36,045 nucleotides of DNA, taken from positions 1 through 36,045 of the forward strand of contig QZIZ01000086.1 in NCBI GenBank assembly GCA_003599195.1. Direction: 5' to 3'. The notes beneath the pieces are model-generated. The model was not told the DNA's origin, made no database searches, and saw nothing but the letters and a program-made list of their open reading frames with translations. A program made the translations under genes and the position numbers. Origin of the DNA: Deltaproteobacteria bacterium. Lineage in GTDB: Bacteria > Desulfobacterota > Desulfobaccia > Desulfobaccales > 0-14-0-80-60-11. Positions 9,224 through 18,005 of the stretch are shown piece after piece. Position 1 is the stretch's first letter. Each line of letters starts with the position of its first letter.

Positions 9224-9236
9224 ATAAGGATAAGTT

Positions 9237-9425
9237 ATGATTCTCGAAATAACTCTGATCAAAAGCCCCATCGGCCGGCCGCCGGCGCATCGGCAGACGG
9301 TGAAGACCCTGGGGTTGACCCGGCTGAACAAGACGGTGCGCCATAAAGAGACGCCGGCCATCGCCGGCATGGTCCGCCAGGTGCGCCATTTGCTGGCGGT
9401 GCGGGAAGTCCCGGAAGGAGAATGA
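9237..9425 (+). CDS. rpmD: 50S ribosomal protein L30
   Basis: 62 residues, normal for the short bacterial L30. The core ITLIKSPIGRPPAHRQTVKT and TLGLTRLNKTVRHKETP matches the family. It starts with ATG after an AATAAGGATAAG leader and is placed between rpsE and rplO as expected. rplO starts one base after its stop. Confidence 0.96.
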   Translation: MILEITLIKSPIGRPPAHRQTVKTLGLTRLNKTVRHKETPAIAGMVRQVRHLLAVREVPEGE

Positions 9426-9426
9426 G

Positions 9427-9867
9427 ATGCGACTGAGTGAACTGCAACCCTCTCCGGGGTCCAAGCATAGCAAGAAGCGGGTGGGCCGGGGGCCCGGCTC
9501 GGGCTGGGGCAAGACTGCGGCCCGGGGCCATAAAGGCCAGAACTCCCGGGCCGGGGGCGGCACCAAACCCGGTTTCGAAGGCGGCCAGATGCCGCTCACC
9601 CGGCGGATGCCCAAGCGGGGCTTTAACAATATCTTCCGGAAACCCTGGTCCATCGTTAATGTCCGGGACCTGAACCGCTTCGCTGCGGACACGGTGGTGG
9701 ATGAGGAAATCCTGAGCCGGGCGGGGCTGGTGAAACCCCAATGCAAGCGGATCAAGCTCCTGGGACAGGGCGAAGTAAAGGTGGCCCTGGTGGTCAAAGT
9801 CCAGGCCGTGAGCGCCCAGGCCAAGGCGCGCGTCGAGGCCGCGGGCGGCCGGGTGGAGGTCCAGTAA
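9427..9867 (+). CDS. rplO: 50S ribosomal protein L15
   Basis: 146 residues. L15 is a late-assembly protein of the large subunit. The N-terminal glycine-rich rRNA-binding segment is clear (KKRVGRGPGSGWGKTAARGH at about 16-35), followed by FEGGQMPLTRRMPKRGFNN. The C-terminal globular part ends in ARVEAAGGRVEVQ. The secY start follows the stop codon directly. Confidence 0.98.
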   Translation: MRLSELQPSPGSKHSKKRVGRGPGSGWGKTAARGHKGQNSRAGGGTKPGFEGGQMPLTRRMPKRGFNNIFRKPWSIVNVRDLNRFAADTVVDEEILSRAGLVKPQCKRIKLLGQGEVKVALVVKVQAVSAQAKARVEAAGGRVEVQ

Positions 9868-11178
9868 GTGGCCGGTTTCGCCAACATCGCCAAGATCCCG
9901 GAGCTGAAGAAGCGGATTCTCTTTACGCTCCTGATGCTGGCGGTTTACCGCCTGGGGTGCCACATTCCCACTCCGGGCATCGACCCCGACGCCTTGATGG
10001 CCTTTTTCGCCCGGCAGCGGGGCACGATTTTCGGCCTCTTCGACATGTTCTCCGGGGGCGCGCTGGAACGCATGAGCGTCTTTGCCCTGGGGATTATGCC
10101 GTATATCAGCGCGGCCATTATCATCGAATTACTGAAGGTGGTTATCCCCAGTCTGGAGCGCCTCTATAAAGAAGGGGAGGCCGGCACCAAGAAGATCAAG
10201 CAGTACACCCGCTACGGCACGGTGCTCATTGCCATCGTTCAGGGCATTGGCATCAGTATCGGCCTGGAAGGCATGAGCGGCGAAACCGGCGGCATGGCGG
10301 TGGTGCTCAACCCGGGGTGGAGCTTCCGGCTGATGACGATACTCACGTTGACGACGGGTACCGCGTTCATCATGTGGCTGGGGGAGATGATCACCGAGCG
10401 GGGCATCGGCAACGGTATTTCGCTCATCATCTTCGCCGGCATCGTGGCCCGGCTGCCTTCCGCCATCATCAAGACCTTCGAGTTGATGGGCGCCGGGGAA
10501 ATCTATCCCATCATGATGCTGATCATCTGTGCGGTGATGGTCGGGGTGGTGGGTTTCATCGTCTTCGTGGAGCGGGGCCAGCGGCGCATCCAGGTGCAAT
10601 ACGCCAAGCGGCTGGTGGGGCGGCGCATGTACGGGGGACAGTCCACCCATCTGCCCTTGAAGGTGAACACCGCGGGGGTCATTCCTCCCATTTTCGCGTC
10701 ATCGCTCTTGATGTTTCCGGCCACGGTGGCCAGTTTCGTGGAAAACGAGTGGGTCAAGTGGGGCGCGGAGGCCATTTCTCCGGGGAATTTCTTCCACGAT
10801 TTCGTCTATGTGGCGCTGATTATCTTTTTCTGCTATTTCTACACCGCGGTGACCTTCAACCCCGTGGATGTGGCTGATAATTTGAAGAAATGGGGCGGGT
10901 TTATTCCGGGGCTGCGCCCGGGCAAACCCACGGCCGAATATATCGACCGCATCCTCACCCGCATCACCCTGGGAGGGGCCATTTACGTATCCGCGGTGTG
11001 CGTGCTGCCTTCCATCCTCATCCAGAAGTTCAACGTGCCTTTCTACTTCGGCGGCACGGCGCTCCTGATCGTGGTGGGGGTAGCCATGGATACGATGGCC
11101 CAGATCGAATCGCATATGCTCACCCGCCATTACGAGGGGTTCATGAAAAAGCGTTTGGTAGGCCGGGGACGGCGCTGA
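9868..11178 (+). CDS. secY: Protein translocase subunit SecY
   Basis: 436 residues with a GTG start immediately after the rplO stop. SecY is the pore of the Sec translocon in the cytoplasmic membrane. Visible family features are the N-terminal [23 protein letters not shown] (TM1 and plug side), [25 protein letters not shown] (TM2), [14 protein letters not shown] (TM5 area) and the cytoplasmic loop [11 protein letters not shown]. About ten hydrophobic segments can be counted. adk follows after 19 bases, a common arrangement. Confidence 0.98.
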   Translation: MAGFANIAKIPELKKRILFTLLMLAVYRLGCHIPTPGIDPDALMAFFARQRGTIFGLFDMFSGGALERMSVFALGIMPYISAAIIIELLKVVIPSLERLYKEGEAGTKKIKQYTRYGTVLIAIVQGIGISIGLEGMSGETGGMAVVLNPGWSFRLMTILTLTTGTAFIMWLGEMITERGIGNGISLIIFAGIVARLPSAIIKTFELMGAGEIYPIMMLIICAVMVGVVGFIVFVERGQRRIQVQYAKRLVGRRMYGGQSTHLPLKVNTAGVIPPIFASSLLMFPATVASFVENEWVKWGAEAISPGNFFHDFVYVALIIFFCYFYTAVTFNPVDVADNLKKWGGFIPGLRPGKPTAEYIDRILTRITLGGAIYVSAVCVLPSILIQKFNVPFYFGGTALLIVVGVAMDTMAQIESHMLTRHYEGFMKKRLVGRGRR

Positions 11179-11197
11179 TCTTGATAAGGAGGAAGCT

Positions 11198-11887
11198 ATG
11201 AATCTGATCCTGTTGGGTGGCCCGGGAGCGGGCAAAGGCACGCAAGCCAAGAAGCTGATCGAAAAATACCAGGTTCCCCAGATTTCCACCGGGGATATCC
11301 TCCGCGCCGCGGTGAAGGAAGGCACGGAGATGGGCCGCAAGGCCAAGGAATTCATGGATGCCGGCAAACTGGTGCCGGATGAAGTGGTTATCGGCATTAT
11401 CAAAGACCGGCTGGCGCAAGCCGACTGCAAGAAAGGCTTCATCCTGGACGGCTTTCCCCGCACGGTGCCCCAGGCCGAAGCCCTGGGCAAAGTTCTGCAA
11501 GGCCTGAGTACCGGCATCGACCACGTGATCTCCATCGACGTGGACGAAGAGGCCCTGGTGACCCGCCTCACCGGCCGGCGCACCTGCAAGAACGCGGCCT
11601 GCGGCCAGATGTTTCATATCAAGTTCACCCCGCCGAAAAAGGAAGGGACCTGCGATAAGTGCGGCGGCGAGCTGTACCAGCGGGATGACGACAACGAAGC
11701 CACGGTGCGCAACCGCCTGACCACTTACAACCAGGCCACCGCGCCCCTGATCGATTTCTACACCAAGCAGGGGCTGGTGCGGCCCATCGCCGGGGTAGGC
11801 AGCATCGACGACATCTTCAACAAGATTTGCACTATTTTGAGCCATCCCCGCTCCGCCCCCATCAGCGGCTGCGATAAGTGCTCATAA
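11198..11887 (+). CDS. adk: Adenylate kinase, zinc-lid type
   Basis: 229 residues. It interconverts ATP + AMP and 2 ADP. The P-loop GGPGAGKGTQ is at 7-16, the AMP-binding region STGDILR at about 30-36, and LDGFPRT at about 83-89. The LID carries Cys130, Cys135, Cys152 and Cys155, a zinc-binding lid as in many Gram-positive and deltaproteobacterial enzymes. A C-terminal tail of ~15 residues with CDKC extends beyond the usual end. A GGAGG site precedes the ATG. It belongs to the secY-adk-map segment. Confidence 0.97.
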   Translation: MNLILLGGPGAGKGTQAKKLIEKYQVPQISTGDILRAAVKEGTEMGRKAKEFMDAGKLVPDEVVIGIIKDRLAQADCKKGFILDGFPRTVPQAEALGKVLQGLSTGIDHVISIDVDEEALVTRLTGRRTCKNAACGQMFHIKFTPPKKEGTCDKCGGELYQRDDDNEATVRNRLTTYNQATAPLIDFYTKQGLVRPIAGVGSIDDIFNKICTILSHPRSAPISGCDKCS

Positions 11888-11924
11888 TGTTAATGGAGAA
11901 ATAGCGAAAGGCAAACGCCGATTC

Positions 11925-12671
11925 ATGATTCTCCTGAAATCTCCCCAGGAAATCGCCAAGATGGAGAAGGCCAACCGCATCGTGGCCGAGATCCTGGAGG
12001 AAATGAAAGAACGGGTCCGGCCCGGGGTAGAAACCCGGGAACTGGATGAAGTCGCGGAGGAAGGCTGCAGGCGGCATAAGGTGGAGCCGGCCTTTAAAGG
12101 GTACCGGGGCTACCCCGCATCGGTCTGCATCTCCGTGAACGAAGAAGTGGTCCACGGCATACCGGGTCCCCGCCGTCTCAAGGACGGGGACCTGGTGAGC
12201 CTGGACTTCGGGGTGCGCTACGACGGGTATTACGGCGATTCGGCCCTTACCCTGGCGGTGGGGCAGGTGGCGCCTGCGGCCCGGAAGCTGATGGAGGCCA
12301 CCCGGGAGTCCCTGGACGCGGCCATCGCCCAGGTAAAGGTGGGGGCCCGGCTGAGCGATATCTCCCACGCGGTGCAAACCGTGGTGGAAGCCCAAGGTTT
12401 TGCGGTGATCCGGGAGTTCGTGGGGCACGGCATCGGCCGGTCTCTGCATGAAGACCCCCAGATCCCGAACTTCGGCCCTCCGGGGCGGGGACCGGTGCTG
12501 CAGGCGGGGATGACCCTAGCCATTGAGCCCATGACCTCCAGCGGTTCCTGGCGGGTGCGGGTGCTGGCCGACGGCTGGACCGCGGTCACCCAGGACGGCA
12601 GCCTGGCCGCCCATTTTGAGCATACGGTGGCTCTGACGGAAAAAGGGGTGTTGGTGCTGAGCCGCCTTTAA
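11925..12671 (+). CDS. map: Methionine aminopeptidase, type I
   Basis: 248 residues. It removes the initiator methionine from nascent proteins. The five metal ligands are present: Asp94 and Asp105 (LDFGVRYDGYYGDSALT), His168 (FVGHGIG), Glu201 (AIEPM) and Glu232 (HFEHTV). His77 of VVHGIP is also conserved. It follows adk and precedes infA, the usual neighbourhood. The gap to infA contains an inverted repeat array. Confidence 0.98.
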   Translation: MILLKSPQEIAKMEKANRIVAEILEEMKERVRPGVETRELDEVAEEGCRRHKVEPAFKGYRGYPASVCISVNEEVVHGIPGPRRLKDGDLVSLDFGVRYDGYYGDSALTLAVGQVAPAARKLMEATRESLDAAIAQVKVGARLSDISHAVQTVVEAQGFAVIREFVGHGIGRSLHEDPQIPNFGPPGRGPVLQAGMTLAIEPMTSSGSWRVRVLADGWTAVTQDGSLAAHFEHTVALTEKGVLVLSRL

Positions 12672-12672
12672 G

Positions 12673-12752
12673 ACCGTTTCCGTTTTGCGTTTGCCGTTTT
12701 CCGTAAAAAGACTTTTTTTGACGGAAAACGGCAAACGGAAAACGGCAAACGA
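12673..12752. repeat. Inverted GTTTTCC/GGAAAAC arrays between map and infA
   Basis: A left arm of CCGTTTTGCGTTTGCCG-type units (about 12674-12704) is matched by a right arm of ACGGAAAACGGCAAACGG units (12721-12751). Together they form a nearly perfect ~30-base stem with a short A/T-rich loop. No T-tract follows, so it is not a typical intrinsic terminator. It sits before infA, where a separate transcription start would be reasonable. Confidence 0.8.
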
Positions 12753-12829
12753 TAAAAAAAGGGATTGCTTGTTTTCGGCCAGGTATTAAGTTAGAATAAA
12801 TGATTGAAATAACTATAAAGACGCGATAG

Positions 12830-13048
12830 ATGCCCAAAGAAGACGCCATCGAAGTGGAAGGAGTGGTAATAGAGCCGCTCCCCAATGCCATGTTCCGGGT
12901 GGAACTGGCCAACGGACATCGGGTGCTGGCGCATATTTCCGGAAAGATGCGCATGCATTATATTAAGATCCTCCCCGGCGACAAGGTGATCGTGGAATTG
13001 TCGCCCTATGACTTGAGCCGGGGACGGATCGTCTATCGGGTCAGATAG
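12830..13048 (+). CDS. infA: Translation initiation factor IF-1
   Basis: 72 residues, the standard length of IF-1, which occupies the 30S A site during initiation. The S1/OB fold is recognisable in [37 protein letters not shown] and the C-terminal [11 protein letters not shown]. The upstream sequence is AT-rich (12765-12829) and may contain its own promoter, but no clear pair of hexamers was found. Confidence 0.97.
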   Translation: MPKEDAIEVEGVVIEPLPNAMFRVELANGHRVLAHISGKMRMHYIKILPGDKVIVELSPYDLSRGRIVYRVR

Positions 13049-13057
13049 GATAAGACC

Positions 13058-13171
13058 ATGAAAGTAAGGCCTTCGGTAAAACGGATTTGCGCCAAGTGCA
13101 AGATCATCCGCCGCAAAAGGGTGGTGCGGGTAATCTGCGAGAATCCCAAACATAAGCAGCGTCAGGGCTAA
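13058..13171 (+). CDS. rpmJ: 50S ribosomal protein L36
   Basis: 37 codons plus TAA, found by reading the infA-rpsM gap. The start is [16 protein letters not shown] and the end is [10 protein letters not shown]. Cys11, Cys14, Cys27 and His32 form the zinc ribbon typical of the zinc-containing form of L36. It lies nine bases after infA and 14 bases before rpsM, its universal position. Confidence 0.97.
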   Translation: MKVRPSVKRICAKCKIIRRKRVVRVICENPKHKQRQG

Positions 13172-13185
13172 AGGGAGGTAGGGAG

Positions 13186-13560
13186 TTGGCCAGAATCGCG
13201 GGCATCGATTTGCCCCGTAATAAAAGGATCGAGATCGCGCTCACTTATATTTTCGGTATCGGGCGCACCACCGCCACCCGGGTCCTGAAGGAAGCGGGAG
13301 TGGACGGCGGCGTGAAGACCGGGGATTTGAACGACGGCGAGATCACTCGCATCCGCCAGGTGATTGACTCCACCCTGAAGGTGGAAGGCGACCTGCGGCG
13401 GGAAGTCTCCATGAATATCAAGCGCCTCATGGACCTGGGGTGCTATCGGGGTCTTAGGCACCGGCGCAGCCTGCCGGTCCGGGGCCAGCGCACCCATACC
13501 AACGCCCGCACCCGGAAAGGGCCGCGACGCAGTGTGGTGGGTAAAAGGAAGAAGGCTTAA
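13186..13560 (+). CDS. rpsM: 30S ribosomal protein S13
   Basis: 124 residues with a TTG start at 13186, preceded by AGGGAGGTAGGGAG. That start gives the family N-terminus [19 protein letters not shown]13 lies at the top of the 30S head and contacts L5 across the bridge. The helix-hairpin [15 protein letters not shown] and the C-terminal basic tail [17 protein letters not shown] are present. Confidence 0.98.
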   Translation: MARIAGIDLPRNKRIEIALTYIFGIGRTTATRVLKEAGVDGGVKTGDLNDGEITRIRQVIDSTLKVEGDLRREVSMNIKRLMDLGCYRGLRHRRSLPVRGQRTHTNARTRKGPRRSVVGKRKKA

Positions 13561-13569
13561 GGAGGAGTG

Positions 13570-13962
13570 ATGGCCCGAGCACCGTCACGCGCCAAGAAGA
13601 AAAAGGAACGGAAGAATATTCCCGTGGGCGTGGCCCATATCAAGGCCACTTTCAACAACACCCTGGTAACCATTACCGACCCGGGGGGCAACGTGGTTTC
13701 CTGGTCCTCCGCGGGCGTACAGGGCTTTAAGGGTTCCCGGAAGGGCACTCCCTTCGCGGCCCAGCTGGCGGCCCAGGACGCGGCCAAAAAGGCCGTGGAG
13801 AACGGCATGCGCAGCGTGGACGTCTTCGTGAAGGGCCCCGGCGCCGGCCGGGAAGCGGCCCTCAGGGCGCTGCAGGCCGCGGGTCTGAGCGTCAACTTGA
13901 TCCGGGACGTCAGCCCTATTCCCCACAATGGTTGCCGTCCGCCTAAACGGCGCCGGGTGTAA
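13570..13962 (+). CDS. rpsK: 30S ribosomal protein S11
   Basis: 130 residues from the ATG at 13570. An in-frame GTG at 13567 sits directly against the GGAGGA site, so the ATG is preferred. S11 forms the platform of the 30S subunit. Signatures are [36 protein letters not shown] and the C-terminal [13 protein letters not shown]. Its neighbours are rpsM and rpsD. Confidence 0.98.
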   Translation: MARAPSRAKKKKERKNIPVGVAHIKATFNNTLVTITDPGGNVVSWSSAGVQGFKGSRKGTPFAAQLAAQDAAKKAVENGMRSVDVFVKGPGAGREAALRALQAAGLSVNLIRDVSPIPHNGCRPPKRRRV

Positions 13963-13981
13963 CGCTTAAAGGAGAAGGAAA

Positions 13982-14608
13982 TTGGCCAGATATCTGGGAC
14001 CCAGCTGCCGGCTGTGCCGCCGGGAAGGTTTACAGCTCTACCTCAAGGGAGACCGCTGTTATACGGACAAATGCGCCATTGAACGGCGCCATTACCCGCC
14101 GGGGCAGCACGGCCAGCGGCGGGGCAAGTTGTCCGATTACGGCATGCAGCTCCGGGAAAAGCAGAAGGTTAAACGTATTTACGGCGTATTGGAAAAGCAG
14201 TTCAGGGGTTATTTTGAGAAGGCCGAAAGGCAGAAAGGGGTTACCGGCACCAACCTACTAGTGCTGTTGGAGCGGCGGCTGGACAATGTCGTTTACCGCT
14301 TGGGTTTTGCCAATTCCCGGGCCCAGGCGCGGTTGATGGTGCGCCACGGCCTGGTAACGGTAAACGGCGGCAAGGTGAGTATTTCCTCTTATTTGGTGAA
14401 GAAAGGGGATGTCATCCAGGTGGCCGAGAAGAGCCGTAAAAAGCCCTTGATTCTGGACGCCCTGGAAGCCGTGGCCCGCCGCGGCCTCCCCGCCTGGGTG
14501 GATCTCACCAAAGAAGAGGCCCTGGGCAGGGTCATCATGCTGCCCACCCGGGAGGACATCACCATGCCCATCCAAGAACATCTCATTGTGGAACTTTATT
14601 CCAAGTAG
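13982..14608 (+). CDS. rpsD: 30S ribosomal protein S4, zinc form
   Basis: 208 residues with a TTG start at 13982 behind AAAGGAGAAGG, giving the family start [16 protein letters not shown]4 nucleates 16S rRNA assembly. The four N-terminal cysteines Cys9, Cys12, Cys26 and Cys31 form the zinc site of the C+ type. The S4 RNA-binding domain includes [20 protein letters not shown] and [10 protein letters not shown]. It is followed by a 125-base gap before rpoA with no recognisable element. Confidence 0.98.
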   Translation: MARYLGPSCRLCRREGLQLYLKGDRCYTDKCAIERRHYPPGQHGQRRGKLSDYGMQLREKQKVKRIYGVLEKQFRGYFEKAERQKGVTGTNLLVLLERRLDNVVYRLGFANSRAQARLMVRHGLVTVNGGKVSISSYLVKKGDVIQVAEKSRKKPLILDALEAVARRGLPAWVDLTKEEALGRVIMLPTREDITMPIQEHLIVELYSK

Positions 14609-14733
14609 AATCATGATCCTTGGGCCCGGCAGCTCATTTATTGGGCTGATGCTATGCCGGAGAGTGACGCCGTTTCGGGAGGCCATCGGCCACCGGCCAG
14701 CAAAATTTATTCAGTATTATTTTCTGAGGAGCC

Positions 14734-15750
14734 ATGATCCACAAGAATTGGACCGAGATTATCAAGCCCAAAAGGCTGGAAGTGGATGCAGAAACCCATG
14801 ACCGGTTTTATGGGAAATTTTCCTGCGAGCCCCTGGAAAGGGGCTTTGGCACCACCCTGGGGAACGCCCTGCGACGGGTCCTGCTTTCCTCCTTGCGTGG
14901 TGCGGCCATTACCGCGGTGCGCATCAAGGACGTTTATCACGAATTTTCTGCGCTCCCTGGGGTCTTGGAGGATGTAACCGAAATCCTTCTGAACCTGAAG
15001 CAGGTGCGTTTGAAAATGCTCACCGACGGGGCCAAGACCCTGCGTCTGGAGGCCCGGGGCAAAGGAGAAGTAAAGGCCGGAGACATCGCCACCGACGGTT
15101 CCGTGGAGATTCTTAATCCCGAGCACCATATCGCCAACCTCTCCGCGGACGGTGAACTCGTCTTGGAGATGACCGTCAAAACCGGTAAGGGATACGTTCC
15201 CGGTGAGGCCCACAAGGAAGAGGACCAGCCCGTGGGCTATATCCCCCTGGACGCCAGCTTTTCCCCCATCCGCAAGGTGAATTACGTGGTGACCCAGGCC
15301 CGGGTGGGACAGCGGACGGACTATGACAAGCTCACCCTGGAGGTCTGGACCGATGGCAGCCTGACCCCGGAGAACGCGGTGGCCTACGGGGCCAAGATCC
15401 TGAAGGAACAGTTGAACCTGTTCATCAATTTCGAGGAGGAAGCGGAGGGGGTGGAGGAAAGGCCCCTGGAAGAGGTCCCCGCGCTCAACGAAAACCTCTA
15501 CCGCAGCGTCAACGAACTGGAGCTGTCCGTGCGCGCGGCCAACTGCCTCCGAAACGCCAACATCCGCTTCATCGGGGAATTGGTCCAGAAGACCGAGCAG
15601 GAAATGCTGAAGACCAAGAATTTTGGACGCAAGTCCTTAAACGAAATCAAAGAAATCCTCACGGAGATGGGGTTGCACTTAGGGATGAAGCTGGAGAGCT
15701 TTATCCCGCCGGAACAGGTGTCCGAGAGGAAGGAAGAGGTTTTGTCATGA
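14734..15750 (+). CDS. rpoA: DNA-directed RNA polymerase subunit alpha
   Basis: 338 residues. The N-terminal dimerisation domain (about 1-235) contains [20 protein letters not shown] at 35-54. After an acidic linker, the C-terminal domain (about 255-320) carries Arg267 in [14 protein letters not shown], equivalent to the DNA-contacting Arg265 of E. coli. The start follows TGAGGAG. The stop overlaps the rplQ start by four bases (ATGA), coupling the last two genes of the super-operon. Confidence 0.98.
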   Translation: MIHKNWTEIIKPKRLEVDAETHDRFYGKFSCEPLERGFGTTLGNALRRVLLSSLRGAAITAVRIKDVYHEFSALPGVLEDVTEILLNLKQVRLKMLTDGAKTLRLEARGKGEVKAGDIATDGSVEILNPEHHIANLSADGELVLEMTVKTGKGYVPGEAHKEEDQPVGYIPLDASFSPIRKVNYVVTQARVGQRTDYDKLTLEVWTDGSLTPENAVAYGAKILKEQLNLFINFEEEAEGVEERPLEEVPALNENLYRSVNELELSVRAANCLRNANIRFIGELVQKTEQEMLKTKNFGRKSLNEIKEILTEMGLHLGMKLESFIPPEQVSERKEEVLS

Positions 15751-16148
15751 GGCATTTAAAGGCCGGGCGGCGTCTGTCCCGGACTACCGAACATCGTCAG
15801 GCCATGCTGCGCAACCTGGTAACCTCGCTGTTGGAGCACGAACGGGTGGAAACCACCCGGGCCAAGGCTAAAGAAGTGCGCCGGTGGGCGGAGCAGATCA
15901 TCTCTCTGGCCAAACGCGGGGATTTGCACGCCCGGCGGCAGTCGCTGGCCCTGGTGCGGTCGAAAAAAGTGGTGGCCAAGCTCTTCGGGGAACTCAGGGA
16001 ACGCTACCTGGAACGCCCGGGCGGATACACCCGCATCACCCCCCTGGGCCTGCGCCTGGGAGATGGGGCGCCTCTGTCCATTATCGAGATGGTGGGCCGC
16101 CCGGAGAAGCTGCCTAAAACCCAGAAAAAGAAAGCCGCTGCCGGTTAA
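15747..16148 (+). CDS. rplQ: 50S ribosomal protein L17
   Basis: 133 residues. L17 lies near the tunnel exit of the large subunit. The N-terminal motif [20 protein letters not shown] is diagnostic, followed by [20 protein letters not shown] and the C-terminal [21 protein letters not shown] short Lys/Ala tail ends the protein. It is the last ribosomal gene and is followed by a likely terminator about 80 bases downstream. Confidence 0.98.
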   Translation: MRHLKAGRRLSRTTEHRQAMLRNLVTSLLEHERVETTRAKAKEVRRWAEQIISLAKRGDLHARRQSLALVRSKKVVAKLFGELRERYLERPGGYTRITPLGLRLGDGAPLSIIEMVGRPEKLPKTQKKKAAAG

Positions 16149-16226
16149 CCCGGCCAACCCGGAGGTCGGGTCCGCCGTTCTCGGTTTTCCTTCTCGTTAA
16201 AATAAGATTATCGATATGTGATGCAG

Positions 16227-16258
16227 GGGCACAGCTTGCTGTGCCCTTGCCGTTTTTC
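16227..16258 (+). terminator. Probable intrinsic terminator after rplQ
   Basis: GGGCACAG at 16227-16234 pairs perfectly with CTGTGCCC at 16239-16246 around a CTTG loop. The sequence TTGCCGTTTTTCTCC follows, with five Ts about 6 bases past the stem. The position, about 80 bases after the last gene of the ribosomal super-operon, fits a terminator. The T-run is displaced and short, so efficiency may be modest. Confidence 0.6.
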
Positions 16259-16442
16259 TCCCATTTGCCTTCTGCGCCAGGGGAATCGGCCCTGTAATCC
16301 CGCTGGGCAGCCCTCGGAGGACCTCTATCGCGAAGCCGAGGATAATCGCGGCCTCGTTAATTTTCGCACATAAATAATATTGGATAACATGTTGAATTTA
16401 TTAAACAGTATGAAACCTATACTAAATTTCGTAAAAAAAAAA

Positions 16443-16468
16443 TTGACAAGCGTTTAATATTCTATTAA
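16443..16468 (+). promoter_or_regulatory. Candidate sigma70 promoter for the NlpC/P60 gene
   Basis: A consensus TTGACA at 16443-16448 follows a run of ten As and lies in the most AT-rich part of the gap. The best -10 match is TATTAA at 16463-16468, giving a short 14-base spacer; a weaker TAAGGT is at the ideal 17-base distance. The -35 is convincing and the -10 is not, so the exact start site is uncertain. The leader would be about 180 bases. Confidence 0.4.
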
Positions 16469-16483
16469 GGTGCATGAAACTCA

Positions 16484-16529
16484 AATAGGTATTTTTACCT
16501 AATCCGGCATAGGCACTTCTACCTAAATC
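16484..16529. promoter_or_regulatory. Tandem TAGG-N-TACCTA motifs, possible operator
   Basis: ATAGGTATTTTTACCTAA at about 16485-16502 is an inverted repeat (AGGTA/TACCT around four Ts). A second, imperfect copy ATAGGCACTTCTACCTAAA follows about 25 bases later at 16510-16528. Both copies are followed by ATC...CGG, so the unit is also a direct repeat. Such paired dyads downstream of a promoter suggest a repressor or activator site. No regulator is identified. Confidence 0.45.
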
Positions 16530-16655
16530 TTCGGTAAAGCAAGCTAAACGGAGTCAGGCGGGCTCATTCAGCACATCGAGCATTGCCGGGCGGGGGACTG
16601 GATCAAGGAAGTATAGTTCCCTTCAGGATTGTCCCATAACCAAAGGAGGTTCTGA

Positions 16656-17531
16656 ATGGCGAATCGTATAATCTTAGGCGCGGCATTAACCCTGGCCTTG
16701 TTGTTTTCACCCGGGCTGGCCCAAGCAGCTCCCACCAAAAGCGTCAAAAAGAAAAGTTCTCCCTCAAAAACGGCAAAGGCACAAACCAAAAAAAGCAGCA
16801 GCACCAAGAAAAAGAAGACCGCGTCCCTGGGCGGCGGTTCGAATTCGAGCAGAAAGTCTCGGAACAGCAGCGAGCGGATCCAGGGCGAAATGGCCGGAAT
16901 CGGCGTGGAGACCGGCGCCTCCAAACCTGCTCCCAGTGTCTCGGCCTCAGGCGTCCCGGAAACCCCGCCGTTGATGAAAGTAATCCCCCAGCGGGACGGC
17001 CGTTTTCTCCTGGAGCCCCTGTCACCCAAGAAATCCAAGAGTCCCCTTTCCGGCTCCTCTTCGCCTCAAAAATCGGTTCCTGAGGTCGCCGCCTCTGACC
17101 GCAATTACAATCGCTTTGAGCCCTGGAATTTTTCCGATCTGATACTGACCCAGGCCGGCCATTACCGGCATGCCCCTTATCGCCGGGGAGGATCTCTGGC
17201 CACCGGGTCGTCCACCGATTGTTCCGGTTTTGTGCAGTTTATCTATAAAGGGTTTAAGATAGATCTCCCCCGCTCCAGCGCCGAACAGGCCCAGGTGGGC
17301 AAGGTCGTGACCCAAAAAATGGATTTTTCCAAGCTGCTGCCCGGAGATCTGCTCTTCTTCCGCCGGGGGGGTCGCCACATCGGCCACGCCGGCATCTATC
17401 TGGGGGAAGGGAAGATGATCCACGCTTCCAACCGCCGTTATGGGGTGACCATCACCGACCTGCGCCAACCATACTATGAAGGTACGTTTGTGGTGGCCAA
17501 GCGGGTCTTTGAGGTGAAGTACCAGCAGTAG
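16656..17531 (+). CDS. Secreted NlpC/P60-family cell-wall peptidase
   Basis: 291 residues. A signal peptide (hydrophobic stretch 5-21) has a likely cut after Ala22-Gln23-Ala24. Residues 28-150 form a low-complexity Lys/Ser/Pro linker with no domain. The C-terminal ~130 residues are an NlpC/P60 domain with catalytic Cys189 (STDCSGFVQFIY), His244 (HIGHAGIYLG) and third-site His256 (MIHAS). Relatives cut peptide stems of peptidoglycan, often at D-Glu-diaminopimelate bonds; the exact bond here is inferred. The basic linker could bind the wall or membrane. The start follows AAAGGAGG. It appears monocistronic, with its own promoter region. Confidence 0.92.
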   Translation: MANRIILGAALTLALLFSPGLAQAAPTKSVKKKSSPSKTAKAQTKKSSSTKKKKTASLGGGSNSSRKSRNSSERIQGEMAGIGVETGASKPAPSVSASGVPETPPLMKVIPQRDGRFLLEPLSPKKSKSPLSGSSSPQKSVPEVAASDRNYNRFEPWNFSDLILTQAGHYRHAPYRRGGSLATGSSTDCSGFVQFIYKGFKIDLPRSSAEQAQVGKVVTQKMDFSKLLPGDLLFFRRGGRHIGHAGIYLGEGKMIHASNRRYGVTITDLRQPYYEGTFVVAKRVFEVKYQQ

Positions 17532-18005
17532 GCCCCAGCCCCAGGCAAAACCAACCCTCGCAGGAGGGGAACTTCAACCTGCATTCGGATTTCCCATTCT
17601 GAAGTATCGCGATGGCCTCCATTCCTTCGGGTGGAATAGATAGCACAGCGGTACGCATTTGCCCGGCCTTACGGGCTTGCCGTCCCGCCCGGAGAGATTC
17701 ATTCCCGATCCATTCCCGGACTGCTTTGCCTCCTTCGCCATTCATTAATTTCCCCTAAATTGTCGATTCTTATAATTACTCGTAATCTCTGCACCCTCTG
17801 CGTCTCCGCGGTGGTTCATTTTACCGCACAGACGCAGAGGGCGCAGAGATTAAAGATGTTTAATGACGTATAGCGCTGTATAGAGTATTAAAACCAGGGG
17901 CGCGAGGTCCGGAAAGCAGGATTATTCTTGCCTATTCCGGGAAAATTCAGTATTTTTATGGAAGAAATTGCTGCTAAACATTCACCGGAGGTAAGGCTGA
18001 AAAAG
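17532..18005. other. Gap between the NlpC/P60 and amidoligase genes
   Basis: Bases 17532-17780 show no convincing gene. A 97-codon reverse frame exists, but half of it is the shadow of the NlpC/P60 gene. Bases 17783-17852 are a full CTCTGCG inverted repeat. After this comes an AT-richer region that could hold the promoter of the amidoligase gene. GGAGGTAAGG at 17987-17996 is its probable ribosome binding site. Confidence 0.6.
17783..17852. repeat. CTCTGCG inverted-repeat element, copy 1
   Basis: The ~30-base left arm 17783-17812 is matched by the right arm 17823-17852 (core CGCAGAGGGCGCAGAGATTA), with about 27 of 30 positions complementary and a 10-base loop. Copies of the same element lie at 20946-21010, 28457-28521 and, inside out, 33313-33407. 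It is a non-autonomous, MITE- or REP-like element with no coding capacity. Confidence 0.85.

Larger units (their letters stand above)
16149..16655. other. 507-base gap between rplQ and the NlpC/P60 gene
   Basis: The first 110 bases hold the probable terminator. The middle contains a GC-rich stretch with no coding sign. From about 16365 the DNA becomes strikingly AT-rich, leading to a TTGACA at 16443-16448. Two copies of a TAGG...TACCTA motif follow (16484-16529), then the AAAGGAGG ribosome binding site of the next gene. No RNA gene or conserved ORF was recognised. Confidence 0.7.

Noticed and set aside
12673-12752. Intrinsic terminator after map
   Set aside because: The stem is strong, but no T-tract follows the right arm; it fits the genome's repeat arrays better.
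17452-17745. 97-codon reverse frame after the NlpC/P60 gene
   Set aside because: It overlaps the end of the NlpC/P60 gene and shows no recognisable motif or ribosome binding site. A gene remnant cannot be excluded.
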